Source of the DNA: an uncultured Acidobacteriota bacterium
GTDB lineage: Bacteria; Acidobacteriota; UBA6911; RPQK01; JAJDTT01
Reading direction: 5' to 3'
DNA length: 48,034 nt
NCBI GenBank assembly: GCA_951812665.1
Contig: CATOST010000019.1
Coordinates: 1-48,034, forward strand
Notes under the pieces: model-generated
Databases searched by the model: none
The model's input: the letters and a program-made list of their open reading frames with translations, nothing else
Told to the model about the DNA's origin: nothing
Shown here: positions 1-8,823 of the stretch, in pieces
Position numbering within the stretch: position 1 is the first letter of the stretch
How the letters are laid out: each line of letters opens with the position of its first letter
Translations under genes and position numbers: made by a program

Positions 1-1
1 C

Positions 2-1678
2 GACGACATCCGATGGCAGGTCTTCGACGGGTGGTCCTACGCCGTCGGCGACGTCGTGCTGGGAACCAACCCGGTCTCCAGCGAGGTCGCTTCGGTCGCC
101 TCCATTCAAGACGCCCTGGCCGAAATCCTGCAGGTCTTCGGCCTGGAAGACGCCTTGCCCCATTGCGTGCTCTCCCATGTCGATGTACAGGCCGCGGTTG
201 AACGCCAGGACCCCGGATCGACGGCGATCTGGTTCCAGAGCCTCGGCGGCGTCGCGGACGCCAATACGACCTTCGATCTTTCGGTCGAAGAGATGGTGTC
301 CCACGCCGAGCGGCGGACCGGAAAGTACGGTTTCTACTTTGAGACGGGACAAGGCGCCGATGCCACCAACGGTCACGGCAAGGGCTTCGACATGGTCATC
401 CACGAGGCGCGCAAATACGGGTTCGCCCGGGCCCTGGTGCAGGAGGTGGCCAAGGCGCAACGCGGCGCCGGGCGCAGACCGGCGCCTTGGGTGCATCTGA
501 ACGACGTGGCCGGATTCATCGGACCGGAGATCTTCCGGACGCGCGAGCAGCTCGTTCGCTGCTGCCTGGAGGACACGGTCATGGGCAAGCTTCACGGTCT
601 GCCCATCGGCCTCGACATCTGCTCGACGCTGCACATGGACATCGACCTGGACGACCTCAACTGGTGCATCGAGCAGGTGATGCCGGCGAATCCGGCCTAT
701 CTGATGGCGCTGCCGACCAAGAACGACCCCATGCTGAGCTACCTGACCACGGGGTTCCTGGATCACGTCCGGGTCCGTGAGAAATTCGGGTTCAAAGTCA
801 ACGACGTGATGTGGCGTTTCTTTCAGTCCCTGAAGGTGATCGACTCGAAGGGCAGGCCCACGGAGCATTTCGGCCGGCCGACGTGGGTCTATCTGCAGTA
901 CCTGCGGGCCCAGGGCGACCAGCGCCCGGACCGGGAGATCCGGGCCGAGGGCAGGCGCCGGATCGCGGAGATCCGGGAACGCGGCGTGTTCATCGCGGAG
1001 GGACACGGGAAGAACCCGTGGGATCCGGAGCCTCGGCTCCGGCAGAAAATCCGCTATCTCTACCAGGATTCCAAGAAATGCATCCGGGCCGAACTGCCGA
1101 AAGACTTCGAGGCCAGACTACCCTCGGCGATCATGGTGGGAAGCCGGTCCAGGGACCGCGACGACTACATCCTGCATCCCCCCACCGGAGAGGAATTGGA
1201 CGCCCCGTCGAGGTCCATCGTCCGACAGCTCGCCAAAGACCGCGGGGACCGTTACGACGTGCAACTGGTCATCTCCGACGGCTTGAACGTCTACTCGCTC
1301 ACCGATGACGGCCACCTGCATCCCTACCTCACGGCTCTTCGCGCCCGCCTGAACGCCGCTGGCCATGAGGTGGCGCCCGAGCACATCGTGGTGCGAAACG
1401 GGCGGGTTCGCGCGGGATACCGTATCGGCGAGATGCTCTTCGGGAATCTACAGGGGCCGGATCGCAGACGCACGATCCTGCACATCATCGGCGAGAGGCC
1501 CGGATCGGGACACCACGCCTTCTCCGTATACATGACCCGTTCACCGATCCGCACCTGGGCTCAGGCCGGTGTCACCGATCACAACATCACCAAGGTGGTT
1601 TCCGGAATCGCGGACACGGCATTGGATCCGGTGACGGCAGCCACCGACACCGTGAGGATCCTGTCACGGACGGCGTAG
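2..1678 (+). CDS. eutBC: Ethanolamine ammonia-lyase, EutB-EutC fusion (5' end outside window)
   Basis: Cobalamin-dependent lyase converting ethanolamine to acetaldehyde and ammonia. The frame is open from base 2, so the start lies left of the window; 558 residues are visible. The first ~390 are EutB-like (stretch HLNDVAGFIGPEIFRT, then GLDICSTLH and MALPTKNDPM). The last ~150 are EutC-like (QLVISDGLN, GRVRAGYRIGE, IIGERPGSGHH, TDHNITKVVSGIAD). The two subunits are normally separate genes; here one reading frame runs through both with no stop or start between them. The EutC N-terminal part looks short compared with stand-alone EutC. No other eut or microcompartment gene is visible to its right; the next gene is convergent, 2 bp away. 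Family call is firm; physiological substrate is assumed from the family. Confidence 0.9.
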   Translation, partial: DDIRWQVFDGWSYAVGDVVLGTNPVSSEVASVASIQDALAEILQVFGLEDALPHCVLSHVDVQAAVERQDPGSTAIWFQSLGGVADANTTFDLSVEEMVSHAERRTGKYGFYFETGQGADATNGHGKGFDMVIHEARKYGFARALVQEVAKAQRGAGRRPAPWVHLNDVAGFIGPEIFRTREQLVRCCLEDTVMGKLHGLPIGLDICSTLHMDIDLDDLNWCIEQVMPANPAYLMALPTKNDPMLSYLTTGFLDHVRVREKFGFKVNDVMWRFFQSLKVIDSKGRPTEHFGRPTWVYLQYLRAQGDQRPDREIRAEGRRRIAEIRERGVFIAEGHGKNPWDPEPRLRQKIRYLYQDSKKCIRAELPKDFEARLPSAIMVGSRSRDRDDYILHPPTGEELDAPSRSIVRQLAKDRGDRYDVQLVISDGLNVYSLTDDGHLHPYLTALRARLNAAGHEVAPEHIVVRNGRVRAGYRIGEMLFGNLQGPDRRRTILHIIGERPGSGHHAFSVYMTRSPIRTWAQAGVTDHNITKVVSGIADTALDPVTAATDTVRILSRTA

Positions 1679-1680
1679 CC

Positions 1681-2595
1681 TCAACTTCGCAGCCGAAGCA
1701 TCCTGGCACCGTTGTCGTACGTGATTCTCCTCAACATCAGGGGGTCCGGGAGATACTCGCTCAGCCGGTCCAGCGAGCCCTGGGCGATACAGTAACCGCG
1801 CGGGTAGGTCGCTCCCTTGCCGTCGTGGCAGTAGCAGTCGCTCCCCCAGAGCAGCTTGCGGGAGTGCCGAGCGACGAAATCGGCGGCGAAGTCGGGGTCC
1901 CGGCTCAGTGAATTGAGTCCCGACCCGGCCGAGAGGTCCCCGAACATGTTGGGGTAGTCGGCCAGGAGCTTGTCGCTGAGGCCTCCCTTGACGACCCGGC
2001 CCTCTCCCCTGCCGTCCCGGCTGATGTTGGCCCACCAGGTTCCCGCATGGCCCAGAAAATTCACCTGCGGATACCGCTCCAGAATTTTGTGAAACCGGTC
2101 CAGGCCGTGGTTGTGCCGGGAGCCGAAATGAAGCAGGACGGGGACTCCGTATTCCCGGGCTACTTCGTAGACCCTGCGCATGGGAGCGGAGTCGGCGTCC
2201 ACTTCGAACTTCTGCTCGCCGATGCCCAGAGCTCCTTTCTCCAACTGCTCGCGCAGGGCTTGGACCGCGTCTTCCCGCTCCGGATCCACGTTGCAGAACG
2301 TGACCACCTCTTCCGGATACTTGCGGACGTGACTCCAGGCCGCTTCGTTTCCGCTGATCCTCCCATTCATCCAGCCGTCTCCCGGGAGCAGGACCGTGGT
2401 CTTGACCCGGTGGAACCTCTGGTGCCGCATCAGCGTCTCGGCCGGCCGCCGGTCGAAGTCCGGGTGCTGGTGAATGTCAAGGATGGGCAGGGGTACGGCA
2501 GCCTCCGCCCCGGTACCGGAAGCGGCCAGCAGCGGGAGACCCAAACCGGCCCCTCCGGCCCGGCGCAACAGCTCCCGGCGATCGATCCGCATCAT
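1681..2595 (-). CDS. Amidohydrolase family protein with twin-arginine-type leader
   Basis: A 304-residue TIM-barrel metal-dependent hydrolase. The N-terminus MMRIDRRELLRRAG followed by a hydrophobic glycine/alanine stretch looks like a Tat-type signal, so export is likely. Metal-site motifs are DIHQHPDF near the start of the mature protein, LHFGSRHN, FLGHAGTWW and WGSDCYC near the C-terminus, typical of the amidohydrolase_2 superfamily. The ATG overlaps the TGA of the upstream M14 peptidase gene (ATGA), so translation is probably coupled. It is the last gene of a three-gene minus-strand operon and converges on eutBC. The substrate cannot be read from the sequence. Confidence 0.85.
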   Translation of the reverse strand: MMRIDRRELLRRAGGAGLGLPLLAASGTGAEAAVPLPILDIHQHPDFDRRPAETLMRHQRFHRVKTTVLLPGDGWMNGRISGNEAAWSHVRKYPEEVVTFCNVDPEREDAVQALREQLEKGALGIGEQKFEVDADSAPMRRVYEVAREYGVPVLLHFGSRHNHGLDRFHKILERYPQVNFLGHAGTWWANISRDGRGEGRVVKGGLSDKLLADYPNMFGDLSAGSGLNSLSRDPDFAADFVARHSRKLLWGSDCYCHDGKGATYPRGYCIAQGSLDRLSEYLPDPLMLRRITYDNGARMLRLRS

Positions 2596-4220
2596 GGCGT
2601 CTGCTCTTGCCAACCGAGACCGAAGACCCGTTCTTCTCCCGGATCGTAGAGGCAGGTCACCACGAAGAGATCCTCTTTCCGGGATCGTTCCGGTGGAATG
2701 TTGAACTGGACGTAGGTGAAACCCCGGGCGACCCAGCTGACGTAACCGTCGCGGGATGAGACCGCCGCCGGGTGTCCGTTGACTCGAAGTTCGGAGATGC
2801 GAGCCTTGGGGTAGGGGATCCGAAGGCGTAGCGAGAGCCCGTTTTCGATGGGACCGCTCTCCGCCTCCGGCGGGAGCTCGGAACGGTCGGCGCGGCCCGA
2901 TAGCAAAAGCAGATGCGCCTTGAATTGGCCGTCCGCATCGGGATGGTCCTTCAGCATCCGCTGGATGGGACCGGCGTCGACGCTCCTGTGCTCTCCGATT
3001 CGCTGGGCGAACCGGGGGAGACTCTGGTCCGACAGCCAGCGGCGGGCCGCCTTGCCGGTGGTGGAACAGACGAAGAGAACCATCCCCTCGGTCTGAGGAT
3101 TGTTGAGTGCGGTGACGATCTGTCCCTGCTTGTTCCAGAGTTCCACCCGGGACCGGCGGCGCGCGGCGGCCGTCTCCCCATAGGCGGTGACGAAGTGGAG
3201 CTCGTTCTTGAGGATGACCCGCGTGGGGTAGCCCGGATAGTACTCCCCGGGCCAGATCTCCTGGCCGATCTCCAGCAGGCGGCGATGACGCAGGAAGCTG
3301 CTCCGTTCCCAAGCATTCTCGTTGGCGAAGGCCAGAGTGTGGTAATGCTCGTAGCCATAGGTGGCCGCATAGTAGAGGGGCCTTCCGCTCCACAACTTGG
3401 GCCCCAGCTGCTCGAGCTCCGGGCCCCAGTAGATCCGTTCCGCGTCCTGCTCCAACTCGTCGGAAGGATAGCCCTCGGCCAGCGCGGCCTGGTCCATCTG
3501 CCGGATGATCTCGTGCTTGTACGACTTCAGGGAGATGTTGGAGTAGGCCGCACCCGAGTTCTCGGCCATGATGTAACCGCGAAACTGCATGCCGGTCCCG
3601 TGGTAGTCGGCATGGAGCTCCGCTTGGAGCTCGTCCATGAGACTCTTTGCCGCCAAGGCTTCCGGCATCTGTTCCGGGACCAGGGGGCCCTCCCGGTTCC
3701 ACTCCTTGTAGGTATCCCGATGGTGGCTGTTGCGCAGGCTTCCGGCCACATAGCCGTCCGGGTTGACCACGGGCATGAAGGCGATCACCTGCCCCCGGAG
3801 GATCTCTCGAGCTCCCGGGCTCCCCTGGAGCAGCCAGTCCATGAGATAGAAGATCCCGGTGGCGGCCGAACGCTCTCCACCGCAATGGAGCGCCGTGATC
3901 AGGACATGCTCCTTCCGATCGGCAGGGGCGTCGGGATCGGTCAGGACGGCCGCCAGCAGCGGCCGGCTCTGGGCCGTGGTCCCCAGCCTCCGGAGCTTCA
4001 TGATCCTGGGATAGGCCTTCTCCCATTCCAGCAGCCGGTTCTCGAGTTGGGACAAGGTGGGATGGACGGCCGGACCGAATTTAGGGCCTGACGGAGCGGC
4101 GCCAAGTGTCGAAAGACCGCAGAGCAGAGCCGCCAGAACCAGACCGGCGGTTTTCTTCATTCTCCCCATTCTCCGCCGGAATCCACAGGAATCAGCCCGG
4201 TCGAGGGCGGACGGGGTCAT
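2592..4220 (-). CDS. Secreted M14-family zinc carboxypeptidase
   Basis: About 542 residues. A signal peptide follows a basic stretch (RRRMGRMKK, then a leucine/alanine core ending near LGAAPSG). The peptidase domain shows ALHCGGERSA as the probable first zinc site, VVNPDGYV, a downstream HADYHGTG as probable third zinc ligand, and a long C-terminal extension. The first site reads H-x3-E rather than the classic M14 H-x2-E, so the exact subfamily is uncertain. The start at 4220 overlaps the HAD gene stop (ATGA). Starts at 4169 or 4160 would place the signal peptide directly at the N-terminus and cannot be excluded. Middle gene of the operon HAD, M14, amidohydrolase. Confidence 0.8.
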   Translation of the reverse strand: MTPSALDRADSCGFRRRMGRMKKTAGLVLAALLCGLSTLGAAPSGPKFGPAVHPTLSQLENRLLEWEKAYPRIMKLRRLGTTAQSRPLLAAVLTDPDAPADRKEHVLITALHCGGERSAATGIFYLMDWLLQGSPGAREILRGQVIAFMPVVNPDGYVAGSLRNSHHRDTYKEWNREGPLVPEQMPEALAAKSLMDELQAELHADYHGTGMQFRGYIMAENSGAAYSNISLKSYKHEIIRQMDQAALAEGYPSDELEQDAERIYWGPELEQLGPKLWSGRPLYYAATYGYEHYHTLAFANENAWERSSFLRHRRLLEIGQEIWPGEYYPGYPTRVILKNELHFVTAYGETAAARRRSRVELWNKQGQIVTALNNPQTEGMVLFVCSTTGKAARRWLSDQSLPRFAQRIGEHRSVDAGPIQRMLKDHPDADGQFKAHLLLLSGRADRSELPPEAESGPIENGLSLRLRIPYPKARISELRVNGHPAAVSSRDGYVSWVARGFTYVQFNIPPERSRKEDLFVVTCLYDPGEERVFGLGWQEQTP

Positions 4221-4939
4221 GGACCCGGCCCTGCTTCCTCGGCGACGGCTTTCCGCCCCGTCCGTGAACCGCTCGCCATGAACTCCAGAATCGGACCCAT
4301 GGGTTGGAGACCAGCCACCGCCAGATCGGGATCGTGGGACCTCAGCTCATCGAGCCCATAATTGCCGGTGGCGACCGCAATGGTGATTCCGCCCGCGGCC
4401 CGGCCGTGCCGGATGTCCCTGGGCGTATCACCGATGACGAACACTTCGTCGGGAACCAGCGGAGCCGTCAATTCGCTGCCGCGGCGGATGGCTGTTCGGA
4501 TCAGCTCGGTTCGATCGCCGGAGTCGGAGCCGTATCCGCCGAAGGGGAAGTAGGAACTGAGCCCGGCCCGTTCCAGCTTCAATCGCGCCCCGGTCTCGAC
4601 GTTCCCGGTGGCCAGTCCGATCAGGAAATCCGGATCCGCCGAAAGCCGGATCACCAGCTCTCGTGCCCCGGCCAGGACTTGGAAGTCGGGGCTCCGGCGG
4701 ATCTCGTCCGGCAAGATGGACAGATAGATGTCGTAGAGCTCCTGTCCGGGTTCATCGTCCAAATCATATTCGGAGATGAGTTCCTGAATGATGAGTGGAT
4801 CGGTCTTTCCGTCGAACCGAATCGAAGTCGAATCGGGCTCGATCCCGTAGCGAACTTGGAAGGCACGATGCAAGGACCGGGTGCCGGCCCCTCCGGACAA
4901 AAGGAGGGTGCCGTCAATGTCGAAAAGAACCAGCCTCAT
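4217..4939 (-). CDS. HAD-superfamily hydrolase (phosphoglycolate phosphatase-like)
   Basis: 240 residues. HAD motif I is LFDIDGTLL at residues 5-13, motif II is GLATGN near the middle, and motif III/IV is VIGDTPRDI near residue 190. The cap region between motifs I and II fits the C1-cap phosphatases of the Gph/PGPase group, so a small-molecule phosphatase role in the cytoplasm is likely. It is the first gene of the operon with the M14 peptidase and amidohydrolase. The substrate is not determinable. Confidence 0.85.
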   Translation of the reverse strand: MRLVLFDIDGTLLLSGGAGTRSLHRAFQVRYGIEPDSTSIRFDGKTDPLIIQELISEYDLDDEPGQELYDIYLSILPDEIRRSPDFQVLAGARELVIRLSADPDFLIGLATGNVETGARLKLERAGLSSYFPFGGYGSDSGDRTELIRTAIRRGSELTAPLVPDEVFVIGDTPRDIRHGRAAGGITIAVATGNYGLDELRSHDPDLAVAGLQPMGPILEFMASGSRTGRKAVAEEAGPGP

Positions 4940-5027
4940 GGCGGCGATTATAGCAGTCGATTGCGCAGGCCAGACAAGGGAGAAGCGGTCCTTTCGAGCC
5001 GGGTTTCGCTCCGCATTGGACCGAAGA

Positions 5028-5048
5028 GGGCACCCACGAGGGGGCCCC
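5028..5048. repeat. Imperfect GC-rich hairpin, related to the one at 10063
   Basis: The sequence GGGCACCCACGAGG followed by GGGCCCC forms an imperfect stem just past the stop of the hydroxyacid dehydrogenase gene (minus strand) and before the HAD gene. The first 12 bases (AGAGGGCACCCA) recur at 10060. It could act as a transcription terminator without a T-run, or be a small dispersed repeat. Confidence 0.45.
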
Positions 5049-6004
5049 TACGGGTTGACCAGGTTGTCCTCGGTGGGGCGCCTCCCTTCGAGCACCGCCA
5101 TCATGTCCCCCGCCACCGTCTCCAGCACTCCCCGCTGGGCTCCCCACGTCGCGCTCCCCACATGGGGAGTCAAGACCGCGCCGGGATGGTGGAAAAGGGG
5201 ATGAGACCGATCGGGCGGCTCGTCCAGGAAGACGTCGAGGGCCACGGCCTGCAGGCGGCCCGTCTCCAAGGCGCGGTAGAGCAGGTCGTGGCTTTCGATC
5301 AATGCTCCTCGTCCCAAGTTGACCAGGATCGATCCCTGCTTGAAGCTCCCGATGTTCTCCGAGTTGATGAGTCCGCGCGTCTCCCGGTTGAGCGGCGGGT
5401 GCAGGGTCACGATGTCGGATCTGCCCAGCAGCTCAAGCAACGGAACCGCTTCGACGCCGTGGTCCTTCATTTCACCTGGCGCGAGGTTGGGACCATTCAC
5501 CAGCACCCTGCAATCGAAAGGCACCAGAAGTTTCCGGACCTGCCTGCCGATTCGACCGTATCCCACGATTCCCACCGTGGCCCCTTGCAGGTCCAGGTTC
5601 CGCCTCCGATACCGGTCTCTCCACTCCCCTTCCAAGAGCACGCGGCGCCAGTGGGGAAGATTCTTGGCGGCGGCCAGCAGCAATGAGAGCGTGTGCTCCG
5701 CCACGGCCCGGGCCATGGCCCCGGGCGTATAGACCACCGGAACGCCCCGCCTGCACGCCTCCGCTACGTCCACCGTGTCGTAGCCGACCCCGGCGCGCCC
5801 GATGACCCTCAAATTCGGAGCCGCTCTCATCATCTCGGCATCGATGAGGACCGGTCCTCGAGCCAGGATTCCGACCACCTGGGGACTCATCCGGGACAGA
5901 ACGGCATCCCGGGTGAACTGATCGGAGAACAGCAGCGTGTAGGGAGAGAACAATTCGCGAGCCCACGCGGGCAGGGGCCCGGTGGAGGCGATCGATTCAG
6001 ACAT
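5048..6004 (-). CDS. D-isomer-specific 2-hydroxyacid dehydrogenase (phosphoglycerate dehydrogenase-like)
   Basis: 318 residues, normal for the family. The NAD-binding fold starts at VGIVGYGRIGRQV (GxGxxG). Catalytic residues are visible as an arginine in LVNLGRGAL, a glutamate in VFLDEPP and a histidine in LTPHVGSAT. It oxidises or reduces a 2-hydroxy acid / 2-oxo acid pair with NAD(P). It lacks the ACT or ASB C-terminal regulatory domain of SerA, so glycolate, glyoxylate or hydroxypyruvate-type substrates are as plausible as 3-phosphoglycerate. The gene is single, between ferritin and the HAD operon, on the same strand. Confidence 0.88.
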   Translation of the reverse strand: MSESIASTGPLPAWARELFSPYTLLFSDQFTRDAVLSRMSPQVVGILARGPVLIDAEMMRAAPNLRVIGRAGVGYDTVDVAEACRRGVPVVYTPGAMARAVAEHTLSLLLAAAKNLPHWRRVLLEGEWRDRYRRRNLDLQGATVGIVGYGRIGRQVRKLLVPFDCRVLVNGPNLAPGEMKDHGVEAVPLLELLGRSDIVTLHPPLNRETRGLINSENIGSFKQGSILVNLGRGALIESHDLLYRALETGRLQAVALDVFLDEPPDRSHPLFHHPGAVLTPHVGSATWGAQRGVLETVAGDMMAVLEGRRPTEDNLVNP

Positions 6005-6040
6005 GAGTAAAATCTCGAACGGCGAGGGGAACCGGGAGGC

Positions 6041-6541
6041 TCAGGCCTCGTCCGTTCGACCGCCCAGGCGATGGTCCAACATGACCAGGGCCGCCGGATG
6101 GTCTCCGATCATCCCGAGTTGAGCCAGGATGTCCTGAATGGTCTTTTCCTCTTCCACCTGCTCCTGAACGAACCACTGGAGTTCGACCTCGGTGGGGTAG
6201 TCCTTTTCCTCCTGAGCCAACCGGTAAAGCTCATGTATGGTCCCGGTCACCGACTGCTCGTGCGTCAGCGCTTCCTCGAACATGACCCGGGGAGACTCGA
6301 AGTCCAACTTGGGCTGAGCGATGCCGGCGAGCCGGACCCGGCCTCCGCGGTTTTGGACATAGTCGAAAAGGCGCATGGCATGGCCCCGCTCCTCTTCGCT
6401 CTGGGCGCGCATCCAGGCGGCAAACCCGGGCAGGTTCTGCGAATCGCTGTATCCCGACATGGAGAGGTAAACATATGAAGAGTAGAACTCACTCTGGATC
6501 TGCTGGTTGAGGGCCTCTTCGATCTTTCGATTCAGACTCAT
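6041..6541 (-). CDS. ftnA: Bacterial non-haem ferritin
   Basis: 166 residues, four-helix-bundle ferritin. Ferroxidase ligands appear as glutamate in QIQSEFYSSYVYL near residue 18, the E/H pair in SEEERGHAMRL near residues 50-53, and glutamates in the C-helix (ALTHEQ) and D-helix (FVQEQVEEEK). It stores iron in the cytoplasm by oxidising Fe(II). A strong AGGAGG sequence precedes the ATG. It is transcribed in the same direction as the hydroxyacid dehydrogenase 36 bp downstream, but no functional link is apparent. Confidence 0.93.
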   Translation of the reverse strand: MSLNRKIEEALNQQIQSEFYSSYVYLSMSGYSDSQNLPGFAAWMRAQSEEERGHAMRLFDYVQNRGGRVRLAGIAQPKLDFESPRVMFEEALTHEQSVTGTIHELYRLAQEEKDYPTEVELQWFVQEQVEEEKTIQDILAQLGMIGDHPAALVMLDHRLGGRTDEA

Positions 6542-6796
6542 GCTTCCTCCTTAAATTGACGTGCTTTCCGGTCCTGGAATGAACGGTTCGTCGATCCGCC
6601 GCTGTGTGCCCCCTCCGAAGCACGCGGCAAGGGAACGGCCGGGACTCGCAGGCGCTCCTATGATGACACAGAAGGGGGACCCGTTCGCCGGTCGCATCCT
6701 GCTCTTGGACACGGCTCCGGTCGGAGCGGCGGCGATTTTCCGTGGGGGCTGCTAGACTACCGGAGGCTGGCGGCAGGCTTCTTCGGAATCGAGACG

Positions 6797-7243
6797 ATGT
6801 CGGAATTGACCACGATTGCCCTGGGCCTTCTTTGCTTTCTTCCTTCCCTGGAGGCTCAATCCGAAGCGGTACAGGTCCGGGGACGGCTGGTCTGCGTCGA
6901 AGCCGGCACCGAGTCGCAGGAACCCATCGAGTGTCCCTCCGAAGCCCCGGTTCGCGCGCTGCTGGATGAGACCGGACGTCTGTACCGGTTCCGCCTTGAC
7001 GATCCCAAGGTGTCCATGTTCGACGATCCTCGGGTCCGGACGCGGGAACTCCGGATCACCGGCCGCCTGGATCCATCGGATCGGCTGGAGATCATTCGGG
7101 TCAAATCCATCGTCGACGGACGTCTCCATTTCGTCTATTACCGGTGCGAGGTCTGCCACATCACCGCCTACGCCTTCGGACCCTGCTGGTGCTGCCAGGA
7201 CGAGTTCGAGTTTCGCGAGACCTTGACCCCTCCTCCCCAATGA
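6797..7243 (+). CDS. Secreted or periplasmic protein of unknown function with C-terminal cysteine cluster
   Basis: 148 residues; family not recognised. An N-terminal hydrophobic stretch (TTIALGLLCFLPSLEAQS) looks like a signal peptide. The middle resembles a small beta domain (VRGRLVCVEA, RELRITGRL, IIRVKSIVDG). The C-terminus holds CEVC and CWCC about 15 residues apart, suggesting a metal- or haem-binding knuckle or disulfides. The start is the first ATG after a stop; the ribosome-binding site is weak. It sits 54 bp upstream of the M19 dipeptidase on the same strand and may be co-transcribed. The 255 bp before it hold the ferritin upstream region and nothing else recognised. Confidence 0.7.
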   Translation: MSELTTIALGLLCFLPSLEAQSEAVQVRGRLVCVEAGTESQEPIECPSEAPVRALLDETGRLYRFRLDDPKVSMFDDPRVRTRELRITGRLDPSDRLEIIRVKSIVDGRLHFVYYRCEVCHITAYAFGPCWCCQDEFEFRETLTPPPQ

Positions 7244-7297
7244 CGGGACGGAGAATTTGAAACAAGTCGAACCACACTGGAGAAGAGATCACCAACC

Positions 7298-8353
7298 ATG
7301 CTGACCGTCGATTCTCACCTGGACCTTGCCTTCAACGCCGTGGAATGGAACCGGGACCTGACCCAACCCATCCATGCCATTCGGGAATCGGAGGCCGGCA
7401 TGGGGCAGAAGGGCAGGGGCGCGGGGGTCGTGAGCTTTCAGGAGCTGCGCCAGGGACGGATCGGCCTGTTCTTCGCCACCGTCCACTGCCGGGTCGCCTC
7501 CCTGGGCCGGCGGTTCGCAGGGGTGCGCAATCAGGACATCGCCTACGCCAAGGCCTGGGGCGAGTTGGCCTACTATCGGATCATGGAGTCCAAAGGAGTC
7601 CTGCGCCAGATCCGCAACCTCTCGGAACTCGAATCCCATTTGGAGGAATGGGACCGCAATCCCTCCTTCGCGCCGCTGGGATACGTGCTGAGCATGGAAG
7701 GATCCGACCCTATCGTCAGCCCCGGGCAGGTGCCCGAGTGGTGGGACCAGGGCCTGCGCGTGGTCAGCTTGTGCCACTACGGCGTGAGCACCTATTCCCA
7801 CGGGACGGGCGCCCCAGGCGGACTGACTCCGCGAGCCCCTGCGCTGCTGCGTTCCCTGGAAGAGGCGGGGATGATCCTGGACGTGAGCCACTTGGCGGAG
7901 CAGGCCTTCTGGGAAGCCCTGGGCCAGTTCGGCGGTCAGGTCGTGGCCACGCACAACTGCTGCCAGGCCCTCTGCAAGGGAGACCGTCAACTGAACGACC
8001 AGCAGATCCGGACTCTGGTGAGCCGCGGGGGCGTCGTCGGAGTGGCCCTCGACGGCTGGATGCTCTCACCGCGCTGGAGCGGCGAGGACCAGGACAACAG
8101 CTTCATCAGTCTCGAGACTGTGACCGACCACATGGATCACATTTGCCAATTGACCGGCGACGCCCGCCACGCCGCCATCGGATCGGATCTGGATGGAGGA
8201 TACGGGAGGGAGCAGTGTCCCCACGATCTGCACACCATCGCCGATCTGCGCAAGATTCCCACCATTCTGGAAAGGCGCGGCTACACCCTGGAGGACGTGA
8301 CCTCCATCATGGGGGGCAACTGGGTCCGGCTCCTCCGCGACACCTGGAGTTGA
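7298..8353 (+). CDS. Membrane-dipeptidase family protein (peptidase M19)
   Basis: 351 residues, typical of renal-dipeptidase-like enzymes. Dinuclear zinc ligands: HLD in TVDSHLDLAF at the N-terminus, glutamate in LSMEGSDPI, histidine in VVATHNCCQAL, and a substrate-site aspartate in AIGSDLDGGYG. The family hydrolyses dipeptides, including D-containing and beta-lactam-like ones. No signal peptide is visible, so a cytoplasmic location is likely. The start is preceded by GAGAAGAGA. Confidence 0.92.
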   Translation: MLTVDSHLDLAFNAVEWNRDLTQPIHAIRESEAGMGQKGRGAGVVSFQELRQGRIGLFFATVHCRVASLGRRFAGVRNQDIAYAKAWGELAYYRIMESKGVLRQIRNLSELESHLEEWDRNPSFAPLGYVLSMEGSDPIVSPGQVPEWWDQGLRVVSLCHYGVSTYSHGTGAPGGLTPRAPALLRSLEEAGMILDVSHLAEQAFWEALGQFGGQVVATHNCCQALCKGDRQLNDQQIRTLVSRGGVVGVALDGWMLSPRWSGEDQDNSFISLETVTDHMDHICQLTGDARHAAIGSDLDGGYGREQCPHDLHTIADLRKIPTILERRGYTLEDVTSIMGGNWVRLLRDTWS

Positions 8354-8393
8354 CCGTGGGTTTCACCCCACGGACGGCGCCCCCGGCACAGCG

Positions 8394-8816
8394 TCAGATC
8401 TCCCAATACCCGGGAACCGGAACTGCCTCATCGCCGTCCGGCCAGGGAGGCATGGTGACGATGACGATCTCCAACGGGCCGGTGCCCGTGTTGCGGAATT
8501 GAAAATGGGTGCCCAGGGGGATGTCCACCGCCGTCCCCGGACCCACCGGCACCACGGTTCCCGAGGCGACTTCGGCAGGCTTGCGCCACAGTTCTCCGGT
8601 TCCCCGCAGGAAGTACCAGATCTCCTCCACGGTCCGGTGCCGCACCGGGCTCGAAACCTGGCTTGGGGCGAGGCTGCAGTGGACCATGCTTCCACCTCTC
8701 AACGCCGGAAGCAGCCGGATCCGGGACCCGTCCGGAGCCAGACAGTCGTAGCCCGGATCGCCCGCTTCCCGGGCCGGCCGGTCCACCAACTGCTTAGGAA
8801 TCCGCCTGGTCCGCAC
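8394..8816 (-). CDS. Cupin-domain protein
   Basis: 140 residues with a single cupin barrel. Motif 1 region is RHRTVEEIWYFLRGTGELWR and motif 2 region is DIPLGTHFQFRNTG. The GTG start lies 8 bp after the TGA of the lactonase-like gene, so the two are probably one transcript. Cupins bind a metal or small ligand; the function is not predictable here. Confidence 0.8.
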   Translation of the reverse strand: MRTRRIPKQLVDRPAREAGDPGYDCLAPDGSRIRLLPALRGGSMVHCSLAPSQVSSPVRHRTVEEIWYFLRGTGELWRKPAEVASGTVVPVGPGTAVDIPLGTHFQFRNTGTGPLEIVIVTMPPWPDGDEAVPVPGYWEI

Positions 8817-8823
8817 GAGCCAT

